Shown in pieces: positions 1 to 7,288 of a DNA stretch of 16,571 bases; position 1 is the stretch's first letter, and each line of letters opens with the position of its first letter. This DNA is from Candidatus Firestoneibacteriota bacterium (GTDB lineage Bacteria > JACRDZ01). Both the position numbers and the translations under genes were made by a program. Location: positions 1-16,571 of the forward strand of contig JACRDZ010000114.1 in assembly GCA_016212735.1 (NCBI GenBank). Reading direction: 5' to 3'. The notes beneath the pieces were generated by a model. The model was given only the letters and a program-made list of their open reading frames with translations. It did not search any database and had not been told where the DNA came from.

Positions 1-1
1 A

Positions 2-799
2 GCTATGTATACAAAACATACATATAGATTCACAGCTCTTGGTGAAGATGATAGTGTGAAATCTATTACAAGAGAAAACATTGTTGAATTTTATAATTCT
101 CTTTGCACACCGGATAATATGGTTATTGCTGTTTATGGAGATATTAATTCGGATGAAGTAACACAAAAAATAAGTTCCATATTTAAAAAATTTAAAAATG
201 AAAAAAAAATAAGTGTTGATATCCCGCAAGAACCGGATTTAAATACAATAAAAAAAGTTGAAAAAGAAAAAGAAAACATCACTCAGGCTGTTGTATATAT
301 GGGTTTTCAGGGAATAGATATTAAAAATACGGATGGTTATGCATTAGAAATAATTTCAGGTTTATATTCTGATCAGGGAGGGAGATTATTTACTAAAATC
401 AGAGAAGAACAAGGACTGGCTTACTATGTTGGCGCTTATTCTCAAGCAGGGTTGGAGCGTGGTTCATATGTATTTTATGTGGGAACAGTTCCTGATAAGG
501 TTGATACTTCAATAAGTATAATTCTTAAGGAAATAGAACGGCTTTGCAATGAACCAATCTCTCAGGAAGAATTAGACCGAATTAAAAAGAATTTAATCGG
601 AGAAAACGCTATTGCGCTTCAAACTAATGAATCACAGGCATTTGGAGATGCTTTGAATGAATTATATGGATTGGGTTATGACAATGCTTATAAATTTGAA
701 GAAAGAATAAATAAAGTTACCCGTGAAGATATTCAAAATGTTGCCAAAAAATATTTTACATTAGACCGCTATGTTTTAACAATTCTCAAACCTAAATAA
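2..799 (+). CDS. M16 family zinc peptidase-like protein, C-terminal part (5' end outside window)
   Basis: The frame is open to the left edge, so the ATG at 5 is probably internal. The first ~60 residues match the tail of an M16 catalytic domain (a TPDNMVIAVYGDI stretch, near residues 35-47). The rest is the second M16 domain, with the conserved GGRLFTKIREEQGLAY stretch near residues 126-141, which closes the substrate chamber in this family. The zinc motif HxxEH lies in the N-terminal half and would be upstream of the window, so activity cannot be judged. M16 proteins with this layout (processing-peptidase/PqqL-like) degrade or process peptides, often in the periplasm of diderms. The frame ends in TAA at 797-799 and is followed by a palindrome rather than a typical U-tract terminator. 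Family call is firm; substrate is unknown. Confidence 0.88.
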   Translation, partial: AMYTKHTYRFTALGEDDSVKSITRENIVEFYNSLCTPDNMVIAVYGDINSDEVTQKISSIFKKFKNEKKISVDIPQEPDLNTIKKVEKEKENITQAVVYMGFQGIDIKNTDGYALEIISGLYSDQGGRLFTKIREEQGLAYYVGAYSQAGLERGSYVFYVGTVPDKVDTSISIILKEIERLCNEPISQEELDRIKKNLIGENAIALQTNESQAFGDALNELYGLGYDNAYKFEERINKVTREDIQNVAKKYFTLDRYVLTILKPK

Positions 800-805
800 A
801 TAAAA

Positions 806-826
806 GGGCAACCGCAAGGGTTGCCC
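806..826. repeat. Short GC-rich palindrome (GGGCAACC / GGTTGCCC)
   Basis: Perfect 8-bp arms at 806-813 and 819-826 enclose a 5-nt GCAAG loop, in sharp compositional contrast to the AT-rich surroundings. On the plus strand it is not followed by a T-run (CTACAG follows), so it is not a textbook terminator for the peptidase gene. On the minus strand it is followed by TTTTATTTATTT. It looks like a dispersed palindromic intergenic repeat that could still act as an mRNA 3' end stabiliser. Confidence 0.6.
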
Positions 827-861
827 CTACAGTATGCTGAATAGTTACAAAATAAGTTCGT

Positions 862-889
862 TTGCATTGTATTAATAATGTGCTAACAT
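862..889 (+). promoter_or_regulatory. Possible promoter for the pilus-like operon
   Basis: TTGCAT (862-867), a 16-bp spacer and TAACAT (884-889) preceded by TGC (extended -10 type). If used, the 904-1085 palindrome would be transcribed as a long 5' leader hairpin. An alternative is TTCGCA (1059-1064), 17 bp, TATAAC (1082-1087), formed by the right arm of the palindrome, but that would start RNA almost at the Shine-Dalgarno site. Neither is strong. Confidence 0.3.
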
Positions 890-903
890 TTAATTAAACA
901 ATA

Positions 904-1085
904 TATACTCAAGCTAAACAGGTTTGCGAATTAATAGCGTCATCTGTACATCATCTTGCAACGCTTTTCATTCGCAAAATCCTCAACGTAGCACAGCTAC
1001 GTCTGCGGTTTTGCAAACGAAAAGCGTTGCAATCTGAAGCACATCTGTTCGCTCTGAATTCGCAAACCTGTTTAGCTTGAGTATA
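904..1085. repeat. Long near-perfect inverted repeat (MITE-like or giant hairpin)
   Basis: Outer arms 904-932 and 1057-1085 are perfect 29-bp reverse complements. Inside, 956-969 pairs with 1019-1032 (14 bp perfect), and 986-992 pairs with 996-1002 (ACGTAGC/GCTACGT) around a 3-nt centre. The region between these blocks is mostly paired with scattered mismatches. The element carries no open frame, is clearly richer in G+C than its flanks, and ends with TATA at both sides, which fits a non-autonomous insertion with TA-type ends, though no longer target duplication is visible. It ends 8 bp before the Shine-Dalgarno site of the 1109 gene. It may be mobile, a transcribed structured leader, or both. 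Confidence 0.85.
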
Positions 1086-1093
1086 ACTTAATT

Positions 1094-1101
1094 AAGGAGG
1101 G
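1094..1101 (+). promoter_or_regulatory. Strong Shine-Dalgarno site of first pilus-like gene
   Basis: AAGGAGGG ends 7 nt before the ATG at 1109. It is the best ribosome binding site in the window, as expected for an abundantly made structural subunit. Confidence 0.8.
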
Positions 1102-1108
1102 TAATAAA

Positions 1109-1597
1109 ATGTATACAAATACTAAAATGTGCTTGCTTGTTTTATTTATTATGTTAGGGGTGGCTAATATAACATTAGCTGCTAGTTCAGTAACTCAATC
1201 CGTAAATTTTCAGGTATCAGCTGTTAATGAAATTACTGTTGCCGGTGCACCAAGTTTAACAATTAATACTGGTACAGCAGGGTCTGATTTAAGTGATGTA
1301 ACTGCTGCTGCAACATATAGTATTACAACAAATGGATCAGGGAAAAAAATCACAGGACAGATTACAACCGGTGGTGATATGCCTTCAGGTACTGCTTTGA
1401 AAATTAATCTTACTGCTCCTACAGGCGGAACAAGTGCATTAACTCAAACCTTAATATCTACAGGTTCTGTTGATCTTGTAACAGGTGTAACAAAAACTTT
1501 AGGGTCAGGTCTTGGAATAACATATACTTTTTCAGCTTCAGTTGCTGCAGGTGAAGTATCAGGGAGCAGAACTGTTACTCTAACTATTACTAACTAA
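1109..1597 (+). CDS. Small secreted beta-rich protein, putative major fibre subunit
   Basis: 162 residues with a Sec signal peptide (about residues 1-24, cleavage after ITLA). The mature part has no cysteine, is low in charge, and is rich in Thr, Ser, Gly, Ala and Val with alternating hydrophobic residues (VTQSVNFQVSAVNEITV near residues 28-44; RTVTLTITN at the C-terminus). This is a beta-sandwich profile typical of pilin or surface-layer subunits. I recall uncharacterised secreted proteins with a similar N-terminal VxFQVxAxNEI pattern, but cannot name a Pfam family with confidence. It is the first gene of a block leading to a chaperone-like and an usher-like gene, with the strongest ribosome binding site here, so a major structural subunit is the natural inference. 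No WxL motif and no sortase signal are present. The function is inferred from composition and context. Confidence 0.72.
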   Translation: MYTNTKMCLLVLFIMLGVANITLAASSVTQSVNFQVSAVNEITVAGAPSLTINTGTAGSDLSDVTAAATYSITTNGSGKKITGQITTGGDMPSGTALKINLTAPTGGTSALTQTLISTGSVDLVTGVTKTLGSGLGITYTFSASVAAGEVSGSRTVTLTITN

Positions 1598-1607
1598 AGG
1601 ATTTTAG

Positions 1608-2102
1608 ATGAGGAAAAAGGTTAGAGTATGCAAAATATTACTGATAAGTATTGGCATTATAATGTTTTTTATGATTAATGTAAAAGCTATTGATATTGCT
1701 GCAACTGGAGGATGGACACAAACAATAACTTCTGCCAATTTAATCAGCGGAGCCGGAAGTAATTTAGTAAATACGTATCAAAGTGCAACAAATGCAACAA
1801 GAATAAATATTACTAATTGTATAAATAATAATGACAATTGGAGAGTTGATATTAATAGAACCGATGTTTTATGGGATGCAGGTTTTGTATTGTCTGCTCG
1901 AAGAACTTCTAATGGTACGGGAGGTGGTTCTATAAATGGTGGTATTGCTTATATGGTAATACCAACAGCTGCTCAACAATTTTTTACCGGCAGTGGTAAT
2001 AGAAGCACAATAAACATAAGATATAGATTAAGTGGAATGTCAATAACGATAAGTCCTAATAATTATAGTACTATTATTACTTATACTGTAGTTGATATTT
2101 AA
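1608..2102 (+). CDS. Second small secreted beta-rich protein, putative minor fibre subunit
   Basis: 164 residues, ATG at 1608 with AAAGGA at 1596-1601, which overlaps the stop codon of the previous gene; the two are 10 bp apart and likely cotranslated. The N-terminus is a signal peptide with a basic start (MRKKVRVCK) and a hydrophobic core, cleaved near residue 27 (NVKA). The mature region is Asn-, Thr-, Ser- and Ile-rich and predicted all-beta. It has one mature cysteine (NCINNN), ends in the strand-like stretch STIITYTVVDI, and has a length close to its neighbour, although the two show little obvious sequence identity. I do not recognise a named family. Position between the first subunit and the chaperone-like gene suggests a second pilin or tip or anchor subunit. 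Confidence 0.7.
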   Translation: MRKKVRVCKILLISIGIIMFFMINVKAIDIAATGGWTQTITSANLISGAGSNLVNTYQSATNATRINITNCINNNDNWRVDINRTDVLWDAGFVLSARRTSNGTGGGSINGGIAYMVIPTAAQQFFTGSGNRSTINIRYRLSGMSITISPNNYSTIITYTVVDI

Positions 2103-2125
2103 TTTTATTATTAGAGGGGAATAAA

Positions 2126-2923
2126 TTGAATAAAATAATTTTTTCTTTTCTTTTTATAATTATGATATTGAATAATTGTTTTGCCGGTATCTCTGTTATA
2201 GGCGAATTATCTCAGAAAAAAATCGTTTCTTCCGGTGAGAAATCCGAAGGTATAGTACTGCTAAAAAATACCGAAGATAATCCAGGTAAAGTTAAAATTT
2301 ATCTGACTGATTATCTTTTTTTTGCTGATGGGAGAAGTATTTATGGCAGCGCCGGAAGCTCACCCCGTTCAAATGCTAATTGGATTTCTTTTAGTCCTAA
2401 TATTCTTGATATACCAGCAAATGGCATGGCAACTGTTTATTATACAATACAGGTTCCTGAAGATGATTCTTTAAAAGGTGTGTATTGGAGTATAATAATG
2501 GTAGAAATATTACCAAATGCAGTAATTGAAAATAATAATACAGATAAACATTTGCTCGGTATTCAGACAATATTACGTTATGGGATTCAAATAATTACCA
2601 ATATTAATGACTCAGGAGAACAAAATATAAAATTTCTGGACAAAAAACTTATTTTACAGGATAATAAAAATGTTTTACAGCTAGATATTGAAAACACAGG
2701 TGAGCAAATGCTTTCGCCTGTCGTTTGGATTGATCTTTATAATAGCTTCGGTAAAAACATCGGTCGTTTTGAAAGTAGTGAAAAACGTATTTTTCCAAGT
2801 TGTTCTGTAAGACATGGTATTGATTTATCAATTGTCCCAAAAGGAAAATACAAAGCTTCAATAATAGTTGATAATAAAAATGAATATGTATTTGGCGCCT
2901 ATTATGATATATTAATTGAATAA
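2126..2923 (+). CDS. PapD-like periplasmic chaperone-like protein
   Basis: 265 residues. The start is TTG at 2126, supported by AGAGGGGA at 2113-2120 (5-nt spacing). A signal peptide covers residues 1-20 (cleavage NCFA/GIS). The mature protein divides into two beta domains: about 21-130, with the run GEKSEGIVLLKNTEDNPGK and then WISFSPNILDIPANGMATVY, and about 160-265. The pattern of an early beta-strand, then a W-I-x-x-x-P segment followed by a P-A-N-G turn, resembles the N-terminal Ig domain of fimbrial chaperones and the related DUF916-like domain of WxL systems. The second domain has the similar N-T-G-E turn (DIENTGEQMLSP). It is followed 2 bp later by the usher-like gene. In chaperone-usher systems this protein would hold subunits by donor-strand complementation. 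The homology is fold-level and inferred. Confidence 0.62.
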   Translation: MNKIIFSFLFIIMILNNCFAGISVIGELSQKKIVSSGEKSEGIVLLKNTEDNPGKVKIYLTDYLFFADGRSIYGSAGSSPRSNANWISFSPNILDIPANGMATVYYTIQVPEDDSLKGVYWSIIMVEILPNAVIENNNTDKHLLGIQTILRYGIQIITNINDSGEQNIKFLDKKLILQDNKNVLQLDIENTGEQMLSPVVWIDLYNSFGKNIGRFESSEKRIFPSCSVRHGIDLSIVPKGKYKASIIVDNKNEYVFGAYYDILIE

Positions 2924-2925
2924 TA

Positions 2926-5750
2926 ATGAATAAAAAAAAACTCTTTTTTCTTATTTTATATTTTTTTTTCTTCTCCTATTTTCATCTTTATTAGCTGAAA
3001 ATAAAATAATTGAATTAGAACTCACCTCTCCAATACGAGCCGAAACCGAACCCAGGAAAATTTTAACAAGAAGTTTTATTGTTAAAAATAATAGTTATAA
3101 TGAAGAATCTTTTTTCGAAGAATTACATCTGCCAAAAAACTGGCAGATAATTGGTCCTGGTCAAAATATTTTTAAATTGAAACCTAAAGAAAGTCAGGTT
3201 AGATTATTTTCTTTTCTTGTCCCTATTTCCGCATCCAGCGGTCAATATGAACTTACATATTTTATTGGAAGTCAGCGTGAATATGAAATCAATGAGAGTG
3301 TTAAGTTTTTTATTGATGTTTCATCATTAGAGAAGATAGAAGTTATTGTTGAAGATTATTCTAAAATGATTATTGCAGGTGAAATTATTAATATTCAATG
3401 CCGATTAATTAATAGAGGTAATAATAAGGCAAGAATAGAGCTGGAACTAAATGGTGACCCTAATTATTTAATTTCAATTGAATCTAATGTTGTTATTTTA
3501 GAAGCTGGAACTAATAAAATAATAAATTTTAAAATAAATACAGATAAAAATTTAAAAATACGAACAAAATATATTCTTAATATTAATGCACTTACCAAAA
3601 AACAGGGTATTGAAAAGAGCTTTATTGCAGATTCTAAAACACTGTTAATTGATATCATGCCAAAAATATCCGGAGATTTTGACCCTTATCATAGAATCCC
3701 TTCCAAAATAAAATTTATTAATATAAGTGAAGATGATAAAAATAGATTTCAAATTGAATTTTCAGGTAAAGGCAGTATAAATGAAAAAGGTGATAAAAAA
3801 ATTGAATATTTAATTAGACAGCCAAATGTTAATGATGAAATACCTTTTGGAGATATTGAAGAAACATTTATGTCTTATTCAGATATGTTTATTGATTTGC
3901 ATCTGGGAGACAAGGCTTATTCTCTTTCTCCATTACTTGAAGAACATAAGCTGGGCAGGGGAGCTGAAATTGTTTATCATCCTGAATATTATACTTTAGG
4001 AATGTTTAATATTGAAAATAAATTTGATCAAAATGGTGAAAAGGAATTGGGGCTATTTTTTAAATATAATTTTTTTGATAATAAATTTGGACTTAAAACA
4101 AATTTTTTAAATAAAGATAAGGACAAATTCAGTGATAAGTTTTTAAGTGTTCAAACCAATCTAAACCTTTATGAAAAATCAAATATTAATTTTGAATTAG
4201 CTGCAAATTCAAGTGATAGAGAAAAGAATTTCAAAGATAATGCTTATAGCGTTAATTTTAACGGGAAACCCGGTGAAAACGTTTTTTATAATTTTACAAA
4301 AACTCGTTTTGGCCCAAATTTTTATGGTTTTTACAGAGACTATGATGCTTTGTCAGGCAAAATAAATTTTCCTATTAATTTTAAAATTAAAGGAAATATA
4401 GGTTACAATGAATATAGAAATAATTTAAATTTGGACACAACATTAAATACATCTGCTGCATATGAAAAAAATTATACTGCCGGTATTATTTATGCGTTTT
4501 CTTCAAATATAAATACTTCTTTTGATTATTTAAAATTACAGAGTAAGGATAATATTATGTCTTCAGATTTTGATTATGAAGAAAATGCGATTAAATTGGG
4601 AATGAAATTTAATTTTGATTTTCTTGGGATTAATGTATATGCTGAAAAAGGGAATTATTATGATAAAGTATTAGATTTAACCAATAATGATTTGGAGAAA
4701 TATAGTTTTTTTACATATTTTAGCCCAGGTTCAAATCAAAATTATAGTTTTTTTATTAATACGGGGCACAATAGTTTTATAAGTGTTCCAATAAGAACAA
4801 AATCAGCCGGAGTTTCCAGCAGCTGGCAGTTTAATAGGGATGCCTACTTAAGAATTGAATATCAAAAAAATAATTTTCATTCGGAAGCATTAAAAGAACA
4901 GAATTATGTTTTTTCAAATTTTTTATATACATTTCCTAATAACAACTCATTGTATTTTAGAAGTACATGGTCTGATAATAAAGATAGCGCACCCGGTACA
5001 ATGGTTTATTTGGGATATTCTATTAATTGGGGTATTCCTATTGTTAAAAAACAAGGTATAGGGAATCTTATGGGTATAGTTTATGATGCAGAAAAACCAG
5101 GGAAAATACCACTCCCTAATGTTTTATTGTTAATGGACGATATGTCAGCTGTTACAAATCAAAATGGTGAATTTATTTTTCCATCACTAAGTCCGAGAAC
5201 ATATAATTTATGGGTTGAGAAGATATTTATTGGGCTGGATCGAGTTACAATAGAGAAATTGCCAATTCCAGTTGAAGTCCATCCGGGTGTAACAACCAAT
5301 ATTGAAATTGGTGTTGTGACTTCTGCAAGGATTTTTGGTAAGTTGTCTGTGTTTGCTCAAAAAAATGATCTTAAAGAAGCAACTGAAAATAATAAAGATG
5401 CATCAATAGTTGGTCCAGGTATCTTAAGTTCAAATACGAGCTTTGATTCAAGTAATTACGAAGAAGTTGAGGGTTTAAAAAACATTCAAATAGAACTAAC
5501 TAATGGCAAAGAGATAATGCAGCATTTTACAGATAATAAAGGTGAATTTTCTTTTAGAGATTTAAGACCCGGTAATTGGACGATTATTGTATCAGATGCA
5601 AATCTTCCTGAATATCATTATTTGGAAAACAAAGAAATCCATTTTGAATTGAAACCTGGTGAAATAAAAGATGTTGAGATTAGAGTTTTACCTAAGATTA
5701 GATATATTCGGATTATAGAAGAAGGGGAGATAAAGCAAGAGAAACGGTGA
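2926..5750 (+). CDS. Usher-like outer-membrane beta-barrel protein with a frame disruption in the signal peptide
   Basis: The intact frame reads from about 2934 to 5750. The nearest in-frame start codon is a TTG at 3177, well inside a domain. The true start is almost certainly ATG 2926, 2 bp after the chaperone-like gene, but as written it encodes 22 codons (MNKKKLFFLI...) and stops at 2992-2994. One extra base in the A9 run (2932-2940) or the T9 run (2961-2969), or a -1 slip there, joins it to the long frame and yields a good signal peptide ending in SSLLA/ENK. The full product is then about 940 residues. Domains by position: N-terminal beta-sandwiches (about 3000-3660, NEW3-like), a barrel region rich in alternating aromatics (about 3700-5060, with GDKAYSLSPL near 3907-3936 and GRGAE near 3955), and two carboxypeptidase-regulatory-like sandwiches (5061-5320 and 5330-5720; TNQNGEFIFPSLSPRTY in the first, TDNKGEFSFRDLRPGNW in the second). 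This layout parallels ushers such as PapC, but no classic usher signature is evident. Confidence 0.68.
2932..2969 (+). other. Homopolymer pair at the usher frame disruption (A9 and T9)
   Basis: A9 at 2932-2940 is followed by CTC, giving the -1-slippery order AAA AAA AAC. T9 follows at 2961-2969. Adding one base to either run restores a continuous frame from ATG 2926 to 5750. The site could be a sequencing indel, a phase-variable tract, or a slippage site used in transcription or translation. Confidence 0.7.
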
Positions 5751-5760
5751 TGTTTCCCAG

Positions 5761-5815
5761 AGTTGGGAGTAGGGAGTTTGGAGTTCAGAGACACCTTAAC
5801 TCCCAACTCCTAACT
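5761..5815. repeat. GGGAGT-type inverted repeat, likely bidirectional terminator
   Basis: Arms 5761-5778 and 5798-5815 are reverse complements at 16 of 18 positions with a 19-nt spacer. The left arm also contains near-tandem GGGAGT units. It lies between the convergent usher-like and phosphoesterase genes, so a stem here could end both transcripts, although no clean U-run follows on either strand. The right arm is translated as the C-terminal tail of the phosphoesterase. Confidence 0.65.
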
Positions 5816-6924
5816 TTAATCCATGTGATCTCCGGTGGGGATAAGAATCTCATTGGTGGTCCCCATGTACCGGTTCCTCTGCTAATATAAATATAAAAAT
5901 CGTTGAACTTGTGTAACCCTTTATATATAGGATAAGAAAGTGATACAAATAAATTAAATGGAAATAATTGTCCATTGTGCGTATGTCCGCTCAATTGCAA
6001 GTCTACTCCCAGTTCCTGAGCTTTTTTATAGTCTTTGGGTTGATGGTATAAAAGTAATGTAAATAAATTTTTATCGATATCCTTCATGGTCTGAGATAAA
6101 TCAGTATCTATTGATTTATCGAAAATTTTTACAGCAGGATCATCAATGCCAACAATATTCATTATTCCCGGAATTATTTTAACTTGATTTCTTAAAAGCG
6201 TAATATTTGTATTTTTCATAAATAAAATAGATTTATCAATTCCTACATAAAATTCATGATTTCCGGTTACCGCATATTTCCCGTATTTTGGTTTAACATC
6301 TGCTAGCAATTGATATAATTCTTCAATGTGATTTACATCCTTATCTAATAAATCCCCTGTGATTACCAGTAAATCAGGATTGATTTTTTTTATCATATCT
6401 GTAATCTTTTGAAGTTTCTTGTTGCCGACTAATATGCCAAGGTGAACATCTGATATTTGAACTATATTAAAGGAATCATTGTTAATCCGTGTTTTATGAT
6501 TAGGGATATCAATTGTAGTTATTTTAATATTATTTGCTTCGTAATATGCGTATATACATATTACTAAAGACAGAAAAAATATTATAAAAGGTGTATATGT
6601 TTCTTGATTTATTTTTATATTAAATAATTTAAATGAAATAATTGAAATATCATATGATAAAAATAAAAAAAACACATAAAAAATAAATCCCATCCATATA
6701 GAAGAAACAACAATAAAATCATGGCTGACTTCACTTTGGAACTGTCGTTCCAGCAACTGTCCCAACGGTAGGGAAATAGACATTAAGAAGAAAAAAGAAT
6801 ATAAAATTATTGTTGAATTTTTGGACAAGATAATAAAGTTTAGTATTCGATACGCTATATAAAAATGTATCCCGCCGTATATAGACAAAAAAATAAATAA
6901 AAATGCAATCATACCCGCGCGCAT
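5785..6924 (-). CDS. Membrane-anchored calcineurin-like metallophosphoesterase (YkuE type)
   Basis: 379 residues. ATG at 6922-6924 is preceded on the minus strand by AAAGGA (6935-6940) at 9-nt spacing; ATG at residue 5 is an alternative. Four transmembrane segments (about residues 6-28, 38-54, 71-92 and 111-129) lead to a phosphoesterase domain, about 150-370. All metal-site motifs are present: D159-x-H161 (ISDVHLG), G190-D191 (TGDLLD), GNHE at 221-224, H294 (YHQP) and GHTH at 313-316. The family uses a dinuclear metal centre to cleave phosphoesters. YkuE-type members act at the membrane, with lipid or UDP-sugar-lipid substrates suspected in some, but the substrate here is unknown. The conserved domain ends near residue 370 (EITWIK); the last nine residues (VRSWELRCL) are encoded by the 5761-5815 repeat. 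It stands alone, convergent with the pilus-like operon. Confidence 0.88.
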   Translation of the reverse strand: MRAGMIAFLFIFLSIYGGIHFYIAYRILNFIILSKNSTIILYSFFFLMSISLPLGQLLERQFQSEVSHDFIVVSSIWMGFIFYVFFLFLSYDISIISFKLFNIKINQETYTPFIIFFLSLVICIYAYYEANNIKITTIDIPNHKTRINNDSFNIVQISDVHLGILVGNKKLQKITDMIKKINPDLLVITGDLLDKDVNHIEELYQLLADVKPKYGKYAVTGNHEFYVGIDKSILFMKNTNITLLRNQVKIIPGIMNIVGIDDPAVKIFDKSIDTDLSQTMKDIDKNLFTLLLYHQPKDYKKAQELGVDLQLSGHTHNGQLFPFNLFVSLSYPIYKGLHKFNDFYIYISRGTGTWGPPMRFLSPPEITWIKVRSWELRCL

Positions 6925-6959
6925 AAAAAATAGTCCTTTATAAAAGTTTGATATTATTT

Positions 6960-6968
6960 ATTATAGCA
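6960..6968 (-). promoter_or_regulatory. Possible extended -10 promoter for the metallophosphoesterase
   Basis: On the minus strand TGCTATAAT is read, with TATAAT at 6960-6965 and TGC at 6966-6968, about 35 nt upstream of the ATG. A TTAACA (6979-6984) is only 13 bp away, so no -35 element is well placed; an extended -10 promoter can work without one. Confidence 0.4.
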
Positions 6969-7069
6969 TAATAACCGCTGTTAAGCATTATTTACCGTAC
7001 AGACAGGCAGGGTAGCGTATTAAAATTTATTTGTATCTTAAAGTTCCATAGGTGTTAAGTCTTTGTTGT

Positions 7070-7136
7070 CATTCTGAGCGAAGCGAAGAATCTGTTTTTA
7101 AAGCTGTAAAGCGGATTCTTCGCTTCGCTCAGAATG
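7070..7136. repeat. Inverted pair of a 23-bp TTCTGAGCGAAGCGAAGAA repeat, copy A
   Basis: Arms 7070-7092 and 7114-7136 are perfect 23-bp reverse complements with a 21-nt spacer. The outer ends are CATTCTGAG. The same unit forms a second pair at 13265-13329 in the opposite polarity. Similar intergenic repeats are common in many bacterial genomes; the unit is far more GC-rich than its flanks. It lies between the divergent phosphoesterase and 7289 genes. Confidence 0.88.
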
Positions 7137-7187
7137 CCTATAATCTATAAAAATTGATAAGTATATAAAAAAAATTAAGTTTTTTGC

Positions 7188-7216
7188 TTGACAATCCGAT
7201 AATATGGTCGTATAAT
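7188..7216 (+). promoter_or_regulatory. Consensus sigma70 promoter for the 7289 gene
   Basis: TTGACA (7188-7193), 17-bp spacer, TATAAT (7211-7216): exact consensus at both boxes with optimal spacing. Transcription would start near 7223, giving a ~65-nt leader that contains a 12-bp hairpin. Confidence 0.85.
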
Positions 7217-7240
7217 AATAAAAGAATACAATAGTACCTA

Positions 7241-7270
7241 AATATTAATATATGCATGTATATTAATATT
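7241..7270 (+). promoter_or_regulatory. 12-bp palindrome in the leader of the 7289 gene
   Basis: AATATTAATATA (7241-7252) and its exact reverse complement (7259-7270) flank TGCATG. It sits between the promoter and the TAGGAG site (7275-7280). It may be an RNA hairpin affecting translation or an operator for a dimeric regulator such as the gene's own ribbon-helix-helix-like product. Confidence 0.55.
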
Positions 7271-7288
7271 ATTGTAGGAGAGATACCG

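Noticed and set aside
806..826. Intrinsic terminator for the M16 peptidase gene
   Set aside because: The stem is good but no T-run follows on the plus strand, so it is listed as a palindromic repeat instead.
904..1085. CRISPR repeat or small RNA gene in the long palindrome
   Set aside because: It is a single symmetrical element with no periodic spacers, and no specific promoter or terminator pair supports an RNA gene; it is kept as an inverted repeat.
2649..2861. 70-codon minus-strand frame inside the chaperone-like gene
   Set aside because: It is fully covered by a real gene with signal peptide and domain pattern, and lacks family resemblance or a start site.
3177..3179. TTG at 3177 as the start of the usher-like protein
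   Set aside because: The same frame is open for about 80 codons further upstream and encodes a plausible continuation of the domain and a signal peptide end (SSLLA/ENK). The TTG is an internal Leu codon with no ribosome binding site.
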